A DNA stretch of 64,000 nucleotides from assembly GCA_005656395.1 (NCBI GenBank), contig SRSI01000002.1, forward strand, positions 248,001-312,000, given 5' to 3'. This document shows positions 11,149 to 21,523 of the stretch, one piece after another. A program made the position numbers and the translations under genes. The DNA is from Strongyloides papillosus. Lineage: Eukaryota; Nematoda; Chromadorea; Rhabditida; Strongyloididae. The notes beneath the pieces are model-generated. The model was not told where the DNA came from. It did not search any database and saw only the letters and a list, made by a program, of their open reading frames with translations. Each line of letters starts with the position of its first letter. The stretch's first letter is position 1.

Positions 11149-11194
11149 TCAATTTTTGTTAAATAAACTAACAAAAAAGCTTCTTAAAAACTAT

Positions 11195-12194
11195 TCAATA
11201 GTTAATTTCATCTTCTTTTGCTTCTACGACTTGGAGGCACCTTGATTTGAAATTTTTAAACAATGATTTTATATAATCTTTGGGTATTTTTTTTGCTTGA
11301 GAAAAAATTGCATTTTCCAGTTCAAATATATTTCTAAACGAATTTTCATATACCATAGATTGTAGTTTTGACCATAAATTCTCAATAATATTTATATTCG
11401 GTAATCTTGCTGGCCATTGCAAGCTTTTAAATGACTGAGACATCAAAAAATCTCTTGTTTTTCGAGAAGTATGGACAGAAGCATTGTCTTGTTACCACCA
11501 ATACTTTCCTCTTTCACTAGTTTTAATGTTGTTTTTTAAAAATAGGAAGATTTTAGTCTCAAGCAATTTTTTATACTCATCAGAGTTCATTCTTGATGGC
11601 GTTTTAGTCAAATAAAATTTATCCGGATAGACCACACATCAAGGTACCATTATAGAACCATTTTTTTTCTGTCTTTTTTGTAAATTTAATGTAGGTACAC
11701 TATTTTTTTGATAGCTAAAATAAATTATCAGGTCCAACAACGGAAAATTTCTTTACATAATTAAATATAATGAAGTTTGTTGATATATTCACCTGTCAAC
11801 ATTTTTTTTACAAAATTTTACTCTTTCATTTTTAGCTGGTTTTGATAATAGTATTTTTAATTCAATTTTACCATACGTAAACTTCATTGTCTTTCTTTTT
11901 CATAGGATTGTTCTTAAAAATACACCAAGATTTAATTCATTTTTTTTTAATTTTTAAGTTAATTAAAAAATTTCTTTCATTTTTTTCCATTTTAACCCTT
12001 TTAATTTATCTGATCTATTTAATTTTTTCTGGACGCCTTGCCTTACTTCTGATCTTTCTATTCTTTGTTTTGCTTGATTTTAGTATTCCTGAAACAGTAG
12101 TTTAGGCGATTTTTAATTTTCTGGCAATCCATCTACATTATTTGTTTTCTCTTGAATAATTCAAAATTTGTTGCATAATTTCAGAAGATAACAT
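11195..12194 (-). pseudogene. Tc1-family transposase, degenerate
   Basis: A minus-strand ATG at 12194 begins a readable N-terminus. After a premature stop it shows the helix-turn-helix remnant ARKLKIA/TTVSGIL. The C-terminal part (from 11510) reads WW-stop-QDNASVHTS and ends with WPARLPNINIIENLW. The second catalytic Asp (QDNA) and the Glu (IENLW) are separated by 34 residues, the DD34E spacing of Tc1. Several stops (Gln to TAA) and frame changes make it inactive; the canonical Asp of the SPDLNP motif is Asn here. Confidence 0.88.
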
Positions 12195-12277
12195 TTTATA
12201 GATAAGAATTAATTTATTATCATAGGTATTAAATGTATATTACGTAATCAAGTAACTTTTAAACTTATCTTTTTTAT

Positions 12278-12464
12278 GTGGTGCAAAAATTTTGTCGCCT
12301 CAAAAGTCATCATTTTTTAATACGTGTCTAAAACATTTTTGTATTATATGTTTATATGTCTTAAATATTGTTTTTCTTAGTGATAATTATCTATAAACTA
12401 TTCACAAAATCTAATTTTTTTTTAATACAAAATGTGAGTGGTGCATTAATTTTGTCGCGCAGTG
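12278..12464 (-). repeat. Right terminal inverted repeat of Tc1 element (IR/DR)
   Basis: Mirror of the left repeat. The inner motif (GGTGCAAAAATTTTGTCGCC) starts near 12279 and the outer one (GGTGCATTAATTTTGTCGCG) near 12440. Confidence 0.9.
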
Positions 12465-12466
12465 TA

Positions 12467-13080
12467 ATATAGATTTTGATCCATAAATTAAACAAACAAT
12501 TTTATACATAATAAATATAAAAGTTTATTAAATGATACTAATAAAATAATACAACTCAATTTTCCAATTTAATACAACTTATCTCATATAAAGACAATGT
12601 TTCTTTTTTGAAGACACAATGCTGTATAATATGTCGTAGTATACAGGAAATGTTGTAATTTACAACTTATTGACTCCCATTACGACACATGCTTTGTATT
12701 ACGCTTTTTGTCGTAAATTATTTTTTTGAGTATACAGTTTGATTGACATAATATCAATCAAATGTATAAGATTTTGGGTGTAACAAGGTTTAAATTTTGA
12801 TGACTCTTTATTTTTTCTTTATCCCACTATTTTAACACTTCATTACTAACTAAGGAGATCTTTGTAAACCAAGTAAGTACTTGGGTAGGTCTAGTCCATT
12901 TAATTATTGTATAATGTCTATTCTATTTGATAAGTTTTTTTTTATAATCTCAAAGTTTCAAATAAAGTTCTTTTATTAATTAGTGTCTTTCTTGGTGGTA
13001 AGGATTGTTTATCTACCGGCGATTCACCAATTTAACTCATTAAATTTAAACTATTTCAAAAAACGTATTTTAAATAAATT
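12467..13080. other. AT-rich intergenic stretch
   Basis: No supported gene, RNA or repeat seen between the Tc1 element and the minisatellite. Confidence 0.55.
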
Positions 13081-13250
13081 TTTACCTAATGATGAAATTT
13101 TACCTAATAATAAATTTTTTACCTGATAATAAGTTTTTACCTAATAGGAAATTTTACCTGATAATGAATTTTTTACTTGATAATGAATTTTTTACCTAAT
13201 AATGAATTTTTACCTAATAAGAAATTTCACTTAATAAGAAATTTTTATCT
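13081..13250. repeat. Minisatellite, about 9 copies of an 18-21 bp unit
   Basis: Imperfect tandem copies of TTTTTACCTAATAATGAAT. The ACCT/ATAATGAA core is kept and the T-run length varies, so the period wanders. No coding role apparent. Confidence 0.85.
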
Positions 13251-13582
13251 TTACTTAGCAGTTTTTTCATTCAAGTTGAACAATATTCGGATAAAACCTA
13301 TAATTAAGATAGATTATTGTACTTTGTTTAAAGAAGGATTTGTACTATTATTCTAGAGTCAAAGACCTAACAAAAAAATGAGCATCAACATCAGCTGTAA
13401 ATCCAACTGATGATCAGTTAGAGAGGTACACGCAATTTACTTTTCTTGATTCAGAAGATCTAATTTAACAAATATGTTTATGTTTTAATTGTTTAGTAAA
13501 TAAAACGGTAGAAAAAATAAATAAGCTTATCATCTAGAAAGTTAAAAATGTAATATTTTTAACAATTTGAAACAATAAATTC

Positions 13583-13697
13583 ACACACAGCTATGACACT
13601 GAAAAACAATTCGATTTTAGGACAGTCGTTGGTCAAAGAGAAAAAAAATTTTTCTTTTATCTAAAGTTGTCATCAAAAACTATTGGTGTTTCACGAA
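13583..13697 (+). repeat. Left arm of a foldback pair
   Basis: The stretch from CACACAGCTATGACACTG to about TTTCACGAAC matches the reverse complement of 14800-14923 well along its length, with small indels. The arms are about 1.1 kb apart. Probably ends of a non-autonomous DNA element. Confidence 0.7.
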
Positions 13698-14799
13698 CAT
13701 TTTCCTGATAAGTTTAAAGTCATATGCATCTTTCTTGTTTAACAAAACTTAAATTAATGATAATAAGATTAAAAAAAGACAGTAACATTATGTGACATAA
13801 AATGAAATAGAGTTTTATCAGTGTTTGCCAAAATTAATTAATAAATATTTATATTCCATTAATTTTTGAAGTAGTTAATGAAAATATTTTTATTATTCTA
13901 ATAGATCAAGAAGACCTTCGTCAAACATGTATAACATTACTAGATAATTTTAAAAAATTGCCATAACTATTTAAATACTTTAATTTTATTAATTTTAAAA
14001 AAAGAGTTGCCTAGATATATACTTTTTTTAGAACTCTCATGCCCAGGCTAAAATTTTAAACAATAATAAGATTGGTCAATTTATAAAATATTACTCATTT
14101 ATTCATATGTGTTTCAGAAATCTTACCTCATTTTTGCAATCAAAATTTTTTAAAAGTATAGTACCTTTACATTATTTATTATTGTTTCGCATATTACAGC
14201 ATAATTATTACTACATAGAAACATTACTACGGATCTTTTAGATTTGCTGTATATTTAATTTTATTTTTATACTTTTAAAAATGTGACAGATAAGAATTTA
14301 AAATAATGTAATTTTATGATTGTTTATTATTAAGAAGCATTATTAATATATTGATATACAAAAAAAGCGTTTTTCATCGAACATTAAAAAATAAAGTTAG
14401 TTTAACTAATTATAGCTTTCTTTGAAACTTGTTGTAATTAGTGATAAAATGTTTCTCCCATTAAGTAACTTTTTCTATATAAACATAGTAATAAAAAGTC
14501 TAAAAAAATTATTCACTAAAATTTTTCAATTAAAAAGTCCATATATTTTAAAAAAAGTGTTAAGGTTCCGTTTTTTTTCAACAAATAATTCAACAGTTAT
14601 TTTAATGCTCTTAATGGTTTTCATTTTATTGGTTACAAAACAACTATAATATCATATTTGTATCTTAAAAATATATCATTGATGCCAAGAAATCTGGAGA
14701 TAATTCTAATTTTTATAAATACACATGATATTATATAGAGTTAATGGAAAACCAATTTTCCTACAATAAAAATATGTGTACAACTTATTCTTATCAATC

Positions 14800-14923
14800 G
14801 AACTTTCATGGGACACCATTGCCTTTTTATGACAACTGTAGACAAAAGATAAAATTATTTCTCTTTGTCTAAAGGTACTGTCGTAAAATCGAAAGGTTTT
14901 TCAGTATCATAGCTCTGTGTGTT
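14800..14923 (-). repeat. Right arm of a foldback pair
   Basis: Inverted partner of 13583-13697 (CTCTTTGTCTAAAGGTACTG matches the left arm reversed). No clear target duplication was found outside the arms. The sequence between the arms is AT-rich without a credible ORF. Confidence 0.7.
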
Positions 14924-15009
14924 GACTTTAATTTTTAAAAATTTAATATTTCTAAAATAATCAAATAAAAAAGAAAGCTGAAATTATCAATTATATATGT
15001 ACAAGCATC

Positions 15010-15205
15010 CCACTCGCTTCGCTCGTAATCTGCTTGCCCGCAGGGCCGGTGTTTTTGCACAAAGCCATTGTTTTTCTTTGCAGCAACTCGGTTCGCTCGT
15101 CGCTGCATATTTGTAGAACTGGTGTTTTTATGTCAAGCTCATGATTTTCTTTGTAGTATTTCACTTTGCTCATTGTTTCTTGCCTGCAAAGCCAGGATCT
15201 ATTAC
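15010..15205. repeat. GC-rich dispersed repeat, 2.5 tandem units of about 73 bp
   Basis: Unit 1 (15010-15083) and unit 2 (15084-15156) align throughout (ACTCGCTTCGCTCG ... GGTGTTTTT ... TTTCTTTGCAG). Unit 3 is partial and AT-decayed (15157-15205). A related array lies at 20380-20480. Confidence 0.75.
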
Positions 15206-16428
15206 GTAAACATAAAGTATTTATCTACCTCTTTTATTTTACTACTTTTTTAATTAAAAAAGTTTATATTGCTGCTAAATAAAAAAAATAATTAGATAGA
15301 AATTTAAAAGAAGATTTACTTTTAGCTGCCGGATGTATAAAGCTTATTTTAAAAGTTATTTTCATTTGATCTTACTTGATCTTGACGCTTTTAAATTTAT
15401 TAAAACATTTTTTTTTGAGTTATACTGTCTATGTCATATAATTTGACATATAATTTTAAATATAATAATCTAATTTCTAAGATTTTTTTGGTACTTCTCC
15501 GTTTTATACCCCCTAAAGATATTGATTATACTAGTTATTTATGCCAGTTTTTGATTATTTATGAAAAAGTAACAAACTAAAGCTATTTGAAAATATTTAT
15601 CGTTAAAAAAATTTAATTTTTAAAATTTAAAACAATTTTTATAAAAATTAAATTTTGGAATTTTTCATTTTAAAAATTTTTAATACAATTTATGAATAAC
15701 CTAGTTTTCATACCCTTTCTGCATATCGTAAATGATAAGTGTACCCTCATTTATCTTTTCTTTTAGTACTTGTATTAAGATTGAGGATCTTCTATCATTC
15801 ACAGACTCAAAGACTTTTAACTTTCTCAGAGACTTTATCATTAATAATTTTTTATCGAAAAATCACTTTTTTACTACCAGTTTATTGATAATGATTCACT
15901 TATTAACTTATGTACAATAATTTATTTGACAATAGTCCGTTTTTTTGTGGTTCATTTTGGAGGGGGATAAAACAGAAAAATATCTTTTTTTGTAAAATCT
16001 TTAATTTATTTTTGTATGCGATTAATAAATGAAAGATTTGAAAAATTTAGTTTTATATGTTGATTTGTGTTAGTTTTTTTACTTGTCACAATAAATTTCT
16101 TCATTACATAAACATTTTTGCAATTATCAATAAATATCATTCTTAATATGTTTAATTAATTTCTCTCTTTTGACTAGCTAGTGAGAGGTGGTTTTTATAT
16201 TTCTCTCTTATTTTTAAAAGAATACAATAAATAAAACATTTATTATTTACTGTAGTTGAGAATCCTCCGATACTAAGCTGATTGTGGTGATTTCTAACAG
16301 TTAAGTAGCTAATCGTAGATGTTATATAGATGAAAACTATATTAGAAGTATAATATAACTGATCTGATATTGAAAATTAATACGACTTTTTCCGGGAACA
16401 TTTTTATGACAATTGTTATTTGTAAATA
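15206..16428. other. AT-rich intergenic stretch
   Basis: No gene or RNA supported; short ORFs here lack coding character. Confidence 0.55.
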
Positions 16429-19184
16429 ATGATGATTTTAAACTTAGCAACAATCAATGTAAGAGGTATTAAGGTTTATACAGTAAGAAATAACCTTATG
16501 AAGGAATTTGTGGCACAACAAGATTGACATTACTATAATTACTGAAACCAAAGTGAAAGAAGGTATTTCTGAAAAATGTAAGAACTCTCTAATTTCATTT
16601 CGTAAAAGTAGTGAAAAATGTATTGGTGGTGTGGGGGTTGCGAGTTTCAATGAAAACATCATAAAGCATATTAAAGTTATTGAACATATTAACTTTAGAT
16701 TAAGCTACATGATAATAAATATTGATAAAAGAAAATCTCTAGGCATTATTGCAGTCTATGCGCCAACAAATTGCTATGATGATATAGATAAAGATGAATT
16801 TTATCTATAATTATACTCATTATATCCTAATATAAGACAAATGTCAACAGTAACAATCTTGGAAAGTGTTTTTTATGGAACAATTGATAGTCAAATAATA
16901 CCAAAAATAAAGGGAATGTACTCATATGATGAACTAAACGATAACGGAGAGCGATTGATAAATTTCTGCACTCAAAATAGAATAAGCATAGTCAACTCAT
17001 TTTTTAAGAAACGTTGGTGGAAGAAGTTTTCATGGATAAAACCCCAAAGCATTGAAGACAATATTAAGGGTAGACTCTGTGTTAAACAACTAGACTACTT
17101 TTTATGCAACATGAAAAGGATTTTTACAGATGTAAAAACATGGAGCCATAAGAAATTTGATGCGACGGTTAGCGATCACAGATTAGTAAAAGCGACAATT
17201 AAATTTCCAAAGAAACTCTGTGACTACACTAAAAAATCTAGATGTCTTCTGAAAAAAGTACTACATTACAACATTAACTATGAAAAATCACTGAGTGAAG
17301 TAGGTGAAAAAAAATTAATAATCCCATCAAATGAGTTGAAGAATGTCGAAAAAGAATATTCAAAGTTTATCAAGGAAATTAAAAGAGTAACAAAGTTAGT
17401 TACAGTAGAGAAACAAATTCCTAGTACAAGATACTCAGAACATGTTAAGTCCTTATTTAGTAATAGGAGAAAATTACTAAATTCTATTTCGTACAGTGAT
17501 AACAATGAAGATAAAAAAGAAAGTAAAGTCAAGATTTTAATAGAAATTCGTATGATTAATAAATTAATAAGACAAACAATTAAGAATGAATGGAATTCAC
17601 TCGTACATGATAGAATCAAAGAGGCCCTAGAAAATAACAAGAAAATTAAAAGTGTATTTAGAGTCTTGAAAGAAAGAAAGAAAGGAAGCACTACCAGTGA
17701 AAGTGGAAAATATCAATAAGTATATGAATGATCTATATCTAATTAAATCTGAAGATATAAAAAGACTGAAAAAATTAGAAATTACAAGATTTATTAATAA
17801 TGATATTACATTACCTTTTCTAGAATCAGAAACAAGAGCTGCTATATATAGCTGTGGTAAAAATAAGATGAAAGGTGTTGATGGACTAAACGCTTATGAT
17901 CTAAGATGTCTGGGTAACAAGGCTATAAGATATTTCACTCTAATCTGCAACATGTGCTTAAAACAGGTTAAACATCCACCTGAGTTGAAGACTGTTAAAT
18001 GTCTTTTTTTGTATAGGAAGAAAGGGAATAAAGATTGCTTATCATCAAATAGACCTCTTTGCATATGTAGTCATGGGTACAAAATATATGCTAAAATAAT
18101 TTTAAACAGAATTCAAAAGAAAATATTAGATGAAATATCAGAAACATAATTTGGTTTCAGACCAAATTACAGTTGTAGTGATGCAATAGTATGTTTGGAA
18201 AGCATATTTCATACTCACCATACATATAAATTAAATTTACTAACAGCGTTACTAGATTTTCGAAAAGCGTATGATTTGGTATATAAAGAATATATTTGGT
18301 ATAATCCTAATAAAATTGGTATAGAAAAATCTTTAATACTGATTTTAAAAAATTTAAATGTAAACATCAAATGTATAATAAATCCAGAATATTGAAGTGA
18401 TATTACTATTTATCCATGAAGAGGTATTCGGCAGGGTTGTCCAATTAGTCCGCTATTATACAACTTCAATTTAGAAATGGCTTTGAGAAATGCCTTTATG
18501 AATAATAATATGGTATTCAAGTATGGTGTGAACATAACAGGCAGTAAAGTACCTAACTTATGCTTCGCAGATGATACATGTTTACTGGCCAATAGTTGGA
18601 ATGATTTGAGCTTAATGGTGGACAAATTTATTAGAGCCTGTCAACCTATGGGCATGGAATTAAATTTGAATAAATGCAAAATTCAAATGAGTAAGGAGCT
18701 TTCAATTCAATATGAAAAGGATAAACATATCCCACTGAATTTAACAGATATGCAAATTTCAAAAGAAGAAGAATATTTAGGAAAAATGGTGTCTATTACG
18801 GAAAAAAGATGCTTTTTAAAACAAGTTAGGAATAGAGCTTGGAAAGTTTTCTACAGCATTAGAAAATATCTCAACATTTCACTAAGGGCTAGGAAATTAT
18901 TATTTGTAACTAGAATAAGATCAAGCATGTGTTATGCAGCTCAATCATGGACTACAACACAAGCTAAAAGGAATAATCTTATATCTGTAGAACGTAGTAT
19001 AATTCGCAGATTAAAATTAATACGGCAGGATAAATGGTTGATAAAAGAGGATGATAATACCTTTAAGAAATTTTCAAATGAAGATATGTATAAGGAAATT
19101 CGTATATGTAATTTAAATCGTCATTTAGCCAAACTTAAGATTAAATTTATATACAAAAAAATTGACAAAAATGGTATTGTGTAA
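16429..19184 (+). pseudogene. LINE endonuclease/reverse transcriptase polyprotein, broken
   Basis: Readable blocks: 16429-16509, 16508-16810 and 16841-17719 (same frame, split by TAA), 17697-18149, 18195-18395 and 18477-19184 (same frame, split by TAA and two TGAs). The two TGAs just before the RQGCP box sit where Trp would fit. The catalytic FADD survives. A further in-phase-shifted C-terminal piece (about 19190-19370) can be read after another frameshift. Confidence 0.85.
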
Positions 19185-19410
19185 AGATGTTTATGTTGGT
19201 ACGCTCATAGCTTTAAGAAACGTATTGATAGACCGCGTGATTCTTACTTTGATTGCTTTAAAAGATCTAAATGTGTTGGTAAAAATAGTAACAATCTAAC
19301 TATTATTCATTTAATTAGACACAAGCATAATTTTATTCTTAATAACATTGTTCCCTATATTTATATATGATTAGAATGTATTTAAAATAAAAATAAAAAA
19401 ATAAAATATG
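16429..19410 (+). mobile_element. RTE-like non-LTR retrotransposon (LINE), degenerate
   Basis: Order is APE endonuclease then reverse transcriptase, no RNase H, as in RTE-type LINEs. The endonuclease begins LATINVRGIK at 16438 and ends with SDHRLV near 17170. RT shows LLDFRKAYD (about 18252), RGIRQGCPISPLLYN (about 18420) and the catalytic LCFADDTCLLA (about 18560). The C-terminal RARKLLFVTRIRSSMCYAAQSW region is typical of the family. The 3' end trails into an A-rich tail near 19385-19410. Frameshifts near 16505, 17700 and 19184 and stops at 16808, 18147, 18393 and 18417 inactivate it. RTE is my family call from domain order and the C-terminal motif. Confidence 0.85.
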
Positions 19411-20379
19411 TTTAATTAATTATGAATGATAGTGAGGGTAGTTGTTTCTACATTAAAATTTTTCAATGGTTGGAGGACGATGTGAGATTAAGCTTCACAT
19501 CTGAAGGGATTCTCAAGATTATCTTCAGTTTATTCCATTTCAGAAAAAACTTTATCTGAGTTGTATTAGGCTTGTGCAATGCATTTTTATCATGTAATCA
19601 TTTTCAGTATATATATGAATTATTATAATTTTTAAATGATTTATAAAAAACAAATCAATATTGTAAAAATAATATTTATTATTATTTTATTTTCAAATAT
19701 TTTTTAAAAATGTCTAATGGGTGAATTGCACTGTCAGTGATATATAAACAGACGGGAATGCTTATTTCAACGGTTAAGATCTTAAAATTATTATTATTTT
19801 ATTAAATTTATAAAAAAACAAAATGAAATTATTAAAAAAATATTTAACATTAATTTCTTTAAAAATTCTTAAAAAATTTTTTCTTGACTGATTTTGAGCC
19901 GTCACGGATATCTTGGGAACGGAACATCGTATTTTAACGTGTAAGGTCTCAAAATGTTCGCAACGATTAATTTTAGAGAGAGTTTTTTGCGTTTTTTGAT
20001 ATCTGGCCATCTTGGCATTTTTTTTAGTCCATAAATAAAAAATTTGTTTTTACATTAAAAATTTTACAAAAATTTAAATTCTTATATCTCAGCAGTTACT
20101 AATCATAAAGACACGTTCTTTATATCGTTGGATAGAGAATTTTATTCTTCACACTTTTACTTAGGACATTTTTTAAAAATTCTTTCATTTTAGCATTAAT
20201 TTTTGACAAAAAAGGCAAGATTTTCAAAAAATAACTTTTTTATAAAACTTTTTTCCATATTTACTATCATTTAATCTTGTCCAAATTTTCCGTGATTATG
20301 CTTAAAATGTAGGGAATTAAAAAACCTAGGGGCGTTTTTTTTGTTTTTTTGGATTTCGCTTTCTTTACTGAGATACAAG

Positions 20380-20480
20380 CCGCAGCCTCGCTTCGATCGA
20401 CGCTGCTTGCTCGCAGGGCTGGACTTTTTTTCCATAAGCAGCAACTCGCTGCATTCGTCGCTACATACTTGCGGGAATTT
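20380..20480. repeat. GC-rich dispersed repeat, second locus
   Basis: Two related units: CCTCGCTTCGATCG ... CTGCTTGCTCGCAGGGCTGG, then GCAGCAACTCGCTGCATTCG and TCGCTACATACTTG. It shares order and words with the array at 15010. Confidence 0.7.
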
Positions 20481-20639
20481 TTTTAAAATCTTTAGAATTT
20501 AAAAAACCTAAAAATCTTTTGTTTTATAATAACGCACATATTAATATTCCTAGTAGCATTTTTGTATTTTATAATATTAATAATTATTATTAAAATTTTA
20601 TAGGTTTTTGAACGTTAGTAAATAGTTATCGTTTAATCG

Positions 20640-21028
20640 TTTTTCCATTCCATTGGCGCGAACTAATAGTGGATCTTTGTTTAATTTATGATGTGCAGGA
20701 CTTTAAGCTGTTCCAAGAGATAGATGTTTTTTATGTAATGGACTTTGGAATAGTGGTCATCTAACTATTTTAAAGTAATCATTTAGTAAAATTACTTTCT
20801 ACTGTGATAGTGCTTAAGTTACTACTTGTGATTTTTGTGTTATATTACGTTATTGTAATTGTCCTGTTATTTAATTAATTATCTTTTGTTTAATCGTAAG
20901 TTATTATATAAGGTCTTCCTGTCTATGTAAAAATTATAGGTAGGCCTACGATTCTAATTTGTTTGTTGCTTTTGGTTTCTACTTAATAAATCTTTTATTC
21001 TTATCTATCTCGAAGTACACCCCAGCAC
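20640..21028 (+). repeat. Possible solo LTR
   Basis: The stretch has higher GC than its flanks, a TATATAAGG box at about 20905, AATAAA at 20985 and a CA-type end (CCCCAGCACA at about 21028). This is an LTR-like order, but no second copy or target duplication is visible. Confidence 0.25.
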
Positions 21029-21523
21029 AATACTTAAAAATTTTACTCGTTAAAAGCTTATAAAACATATTTTATCAAAATTGTTTTATTATATATCCTC
21101 ATGATTTTAAATTCATTTGATATTCTAAGTTTGAATAATTTTTTACAAATTTTTAATATGTGAAGGCGTCGTTTAAAATACGATGACGCGCCGCTATTTA
21201 TGGATAAAGTTAAGATGTTATTGTCATTGTTTATTATAAATTATTATTAACATGGGTCTTGTATAGTACTAATTGTATATTTATTATAGGGGTTAGAGTC
21301 AAATAAAATAAATTTTACTATTTTATAGTCTCACATTTAAATTTTTTGATGAATTCACGGTTTTTAAATCATTCATGATTTACTAAGGATATAATAATAA
21401 AAATTAAACAATATTTAAATTTGGAAATTTATTTAATATAATTTTAACAAAAAAATAAGGCACAACAAATATATATGTTGTATTTCATCTATCACAATAT
21501 TACATTTTGAAAAAATAAAAATA

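Larger units (their letters stand above)
10960..12464 (-). mobile_element. Tc1-type DNA transposon, 1505 bp, inactive
   Basis: The element starts CACTGCGCG at 10960 and ends CGCGCAGTG at 12464, flanked by TA on both sides (10958-10959 and 12465-12466), the target duplication of Tc1/mariner elements. Inverted repeats are about 190 bp (10960-11148 and 12278-12464). Each holds an outer and an inner copy of a GCGACAAAATT...TGCACCAC motif in direct order, the IR/DR layout. The transposase runs on the minus strand and is broken. Confidence 0.93.
19411..21523. other. AT-rich stretch with repeat fragments
   Basis: Contains the second GC-rich repeat array (20380-20480) and a possible solo LTR (about 20640-21028). 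I found no coding gene. Confidence 0.55.
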
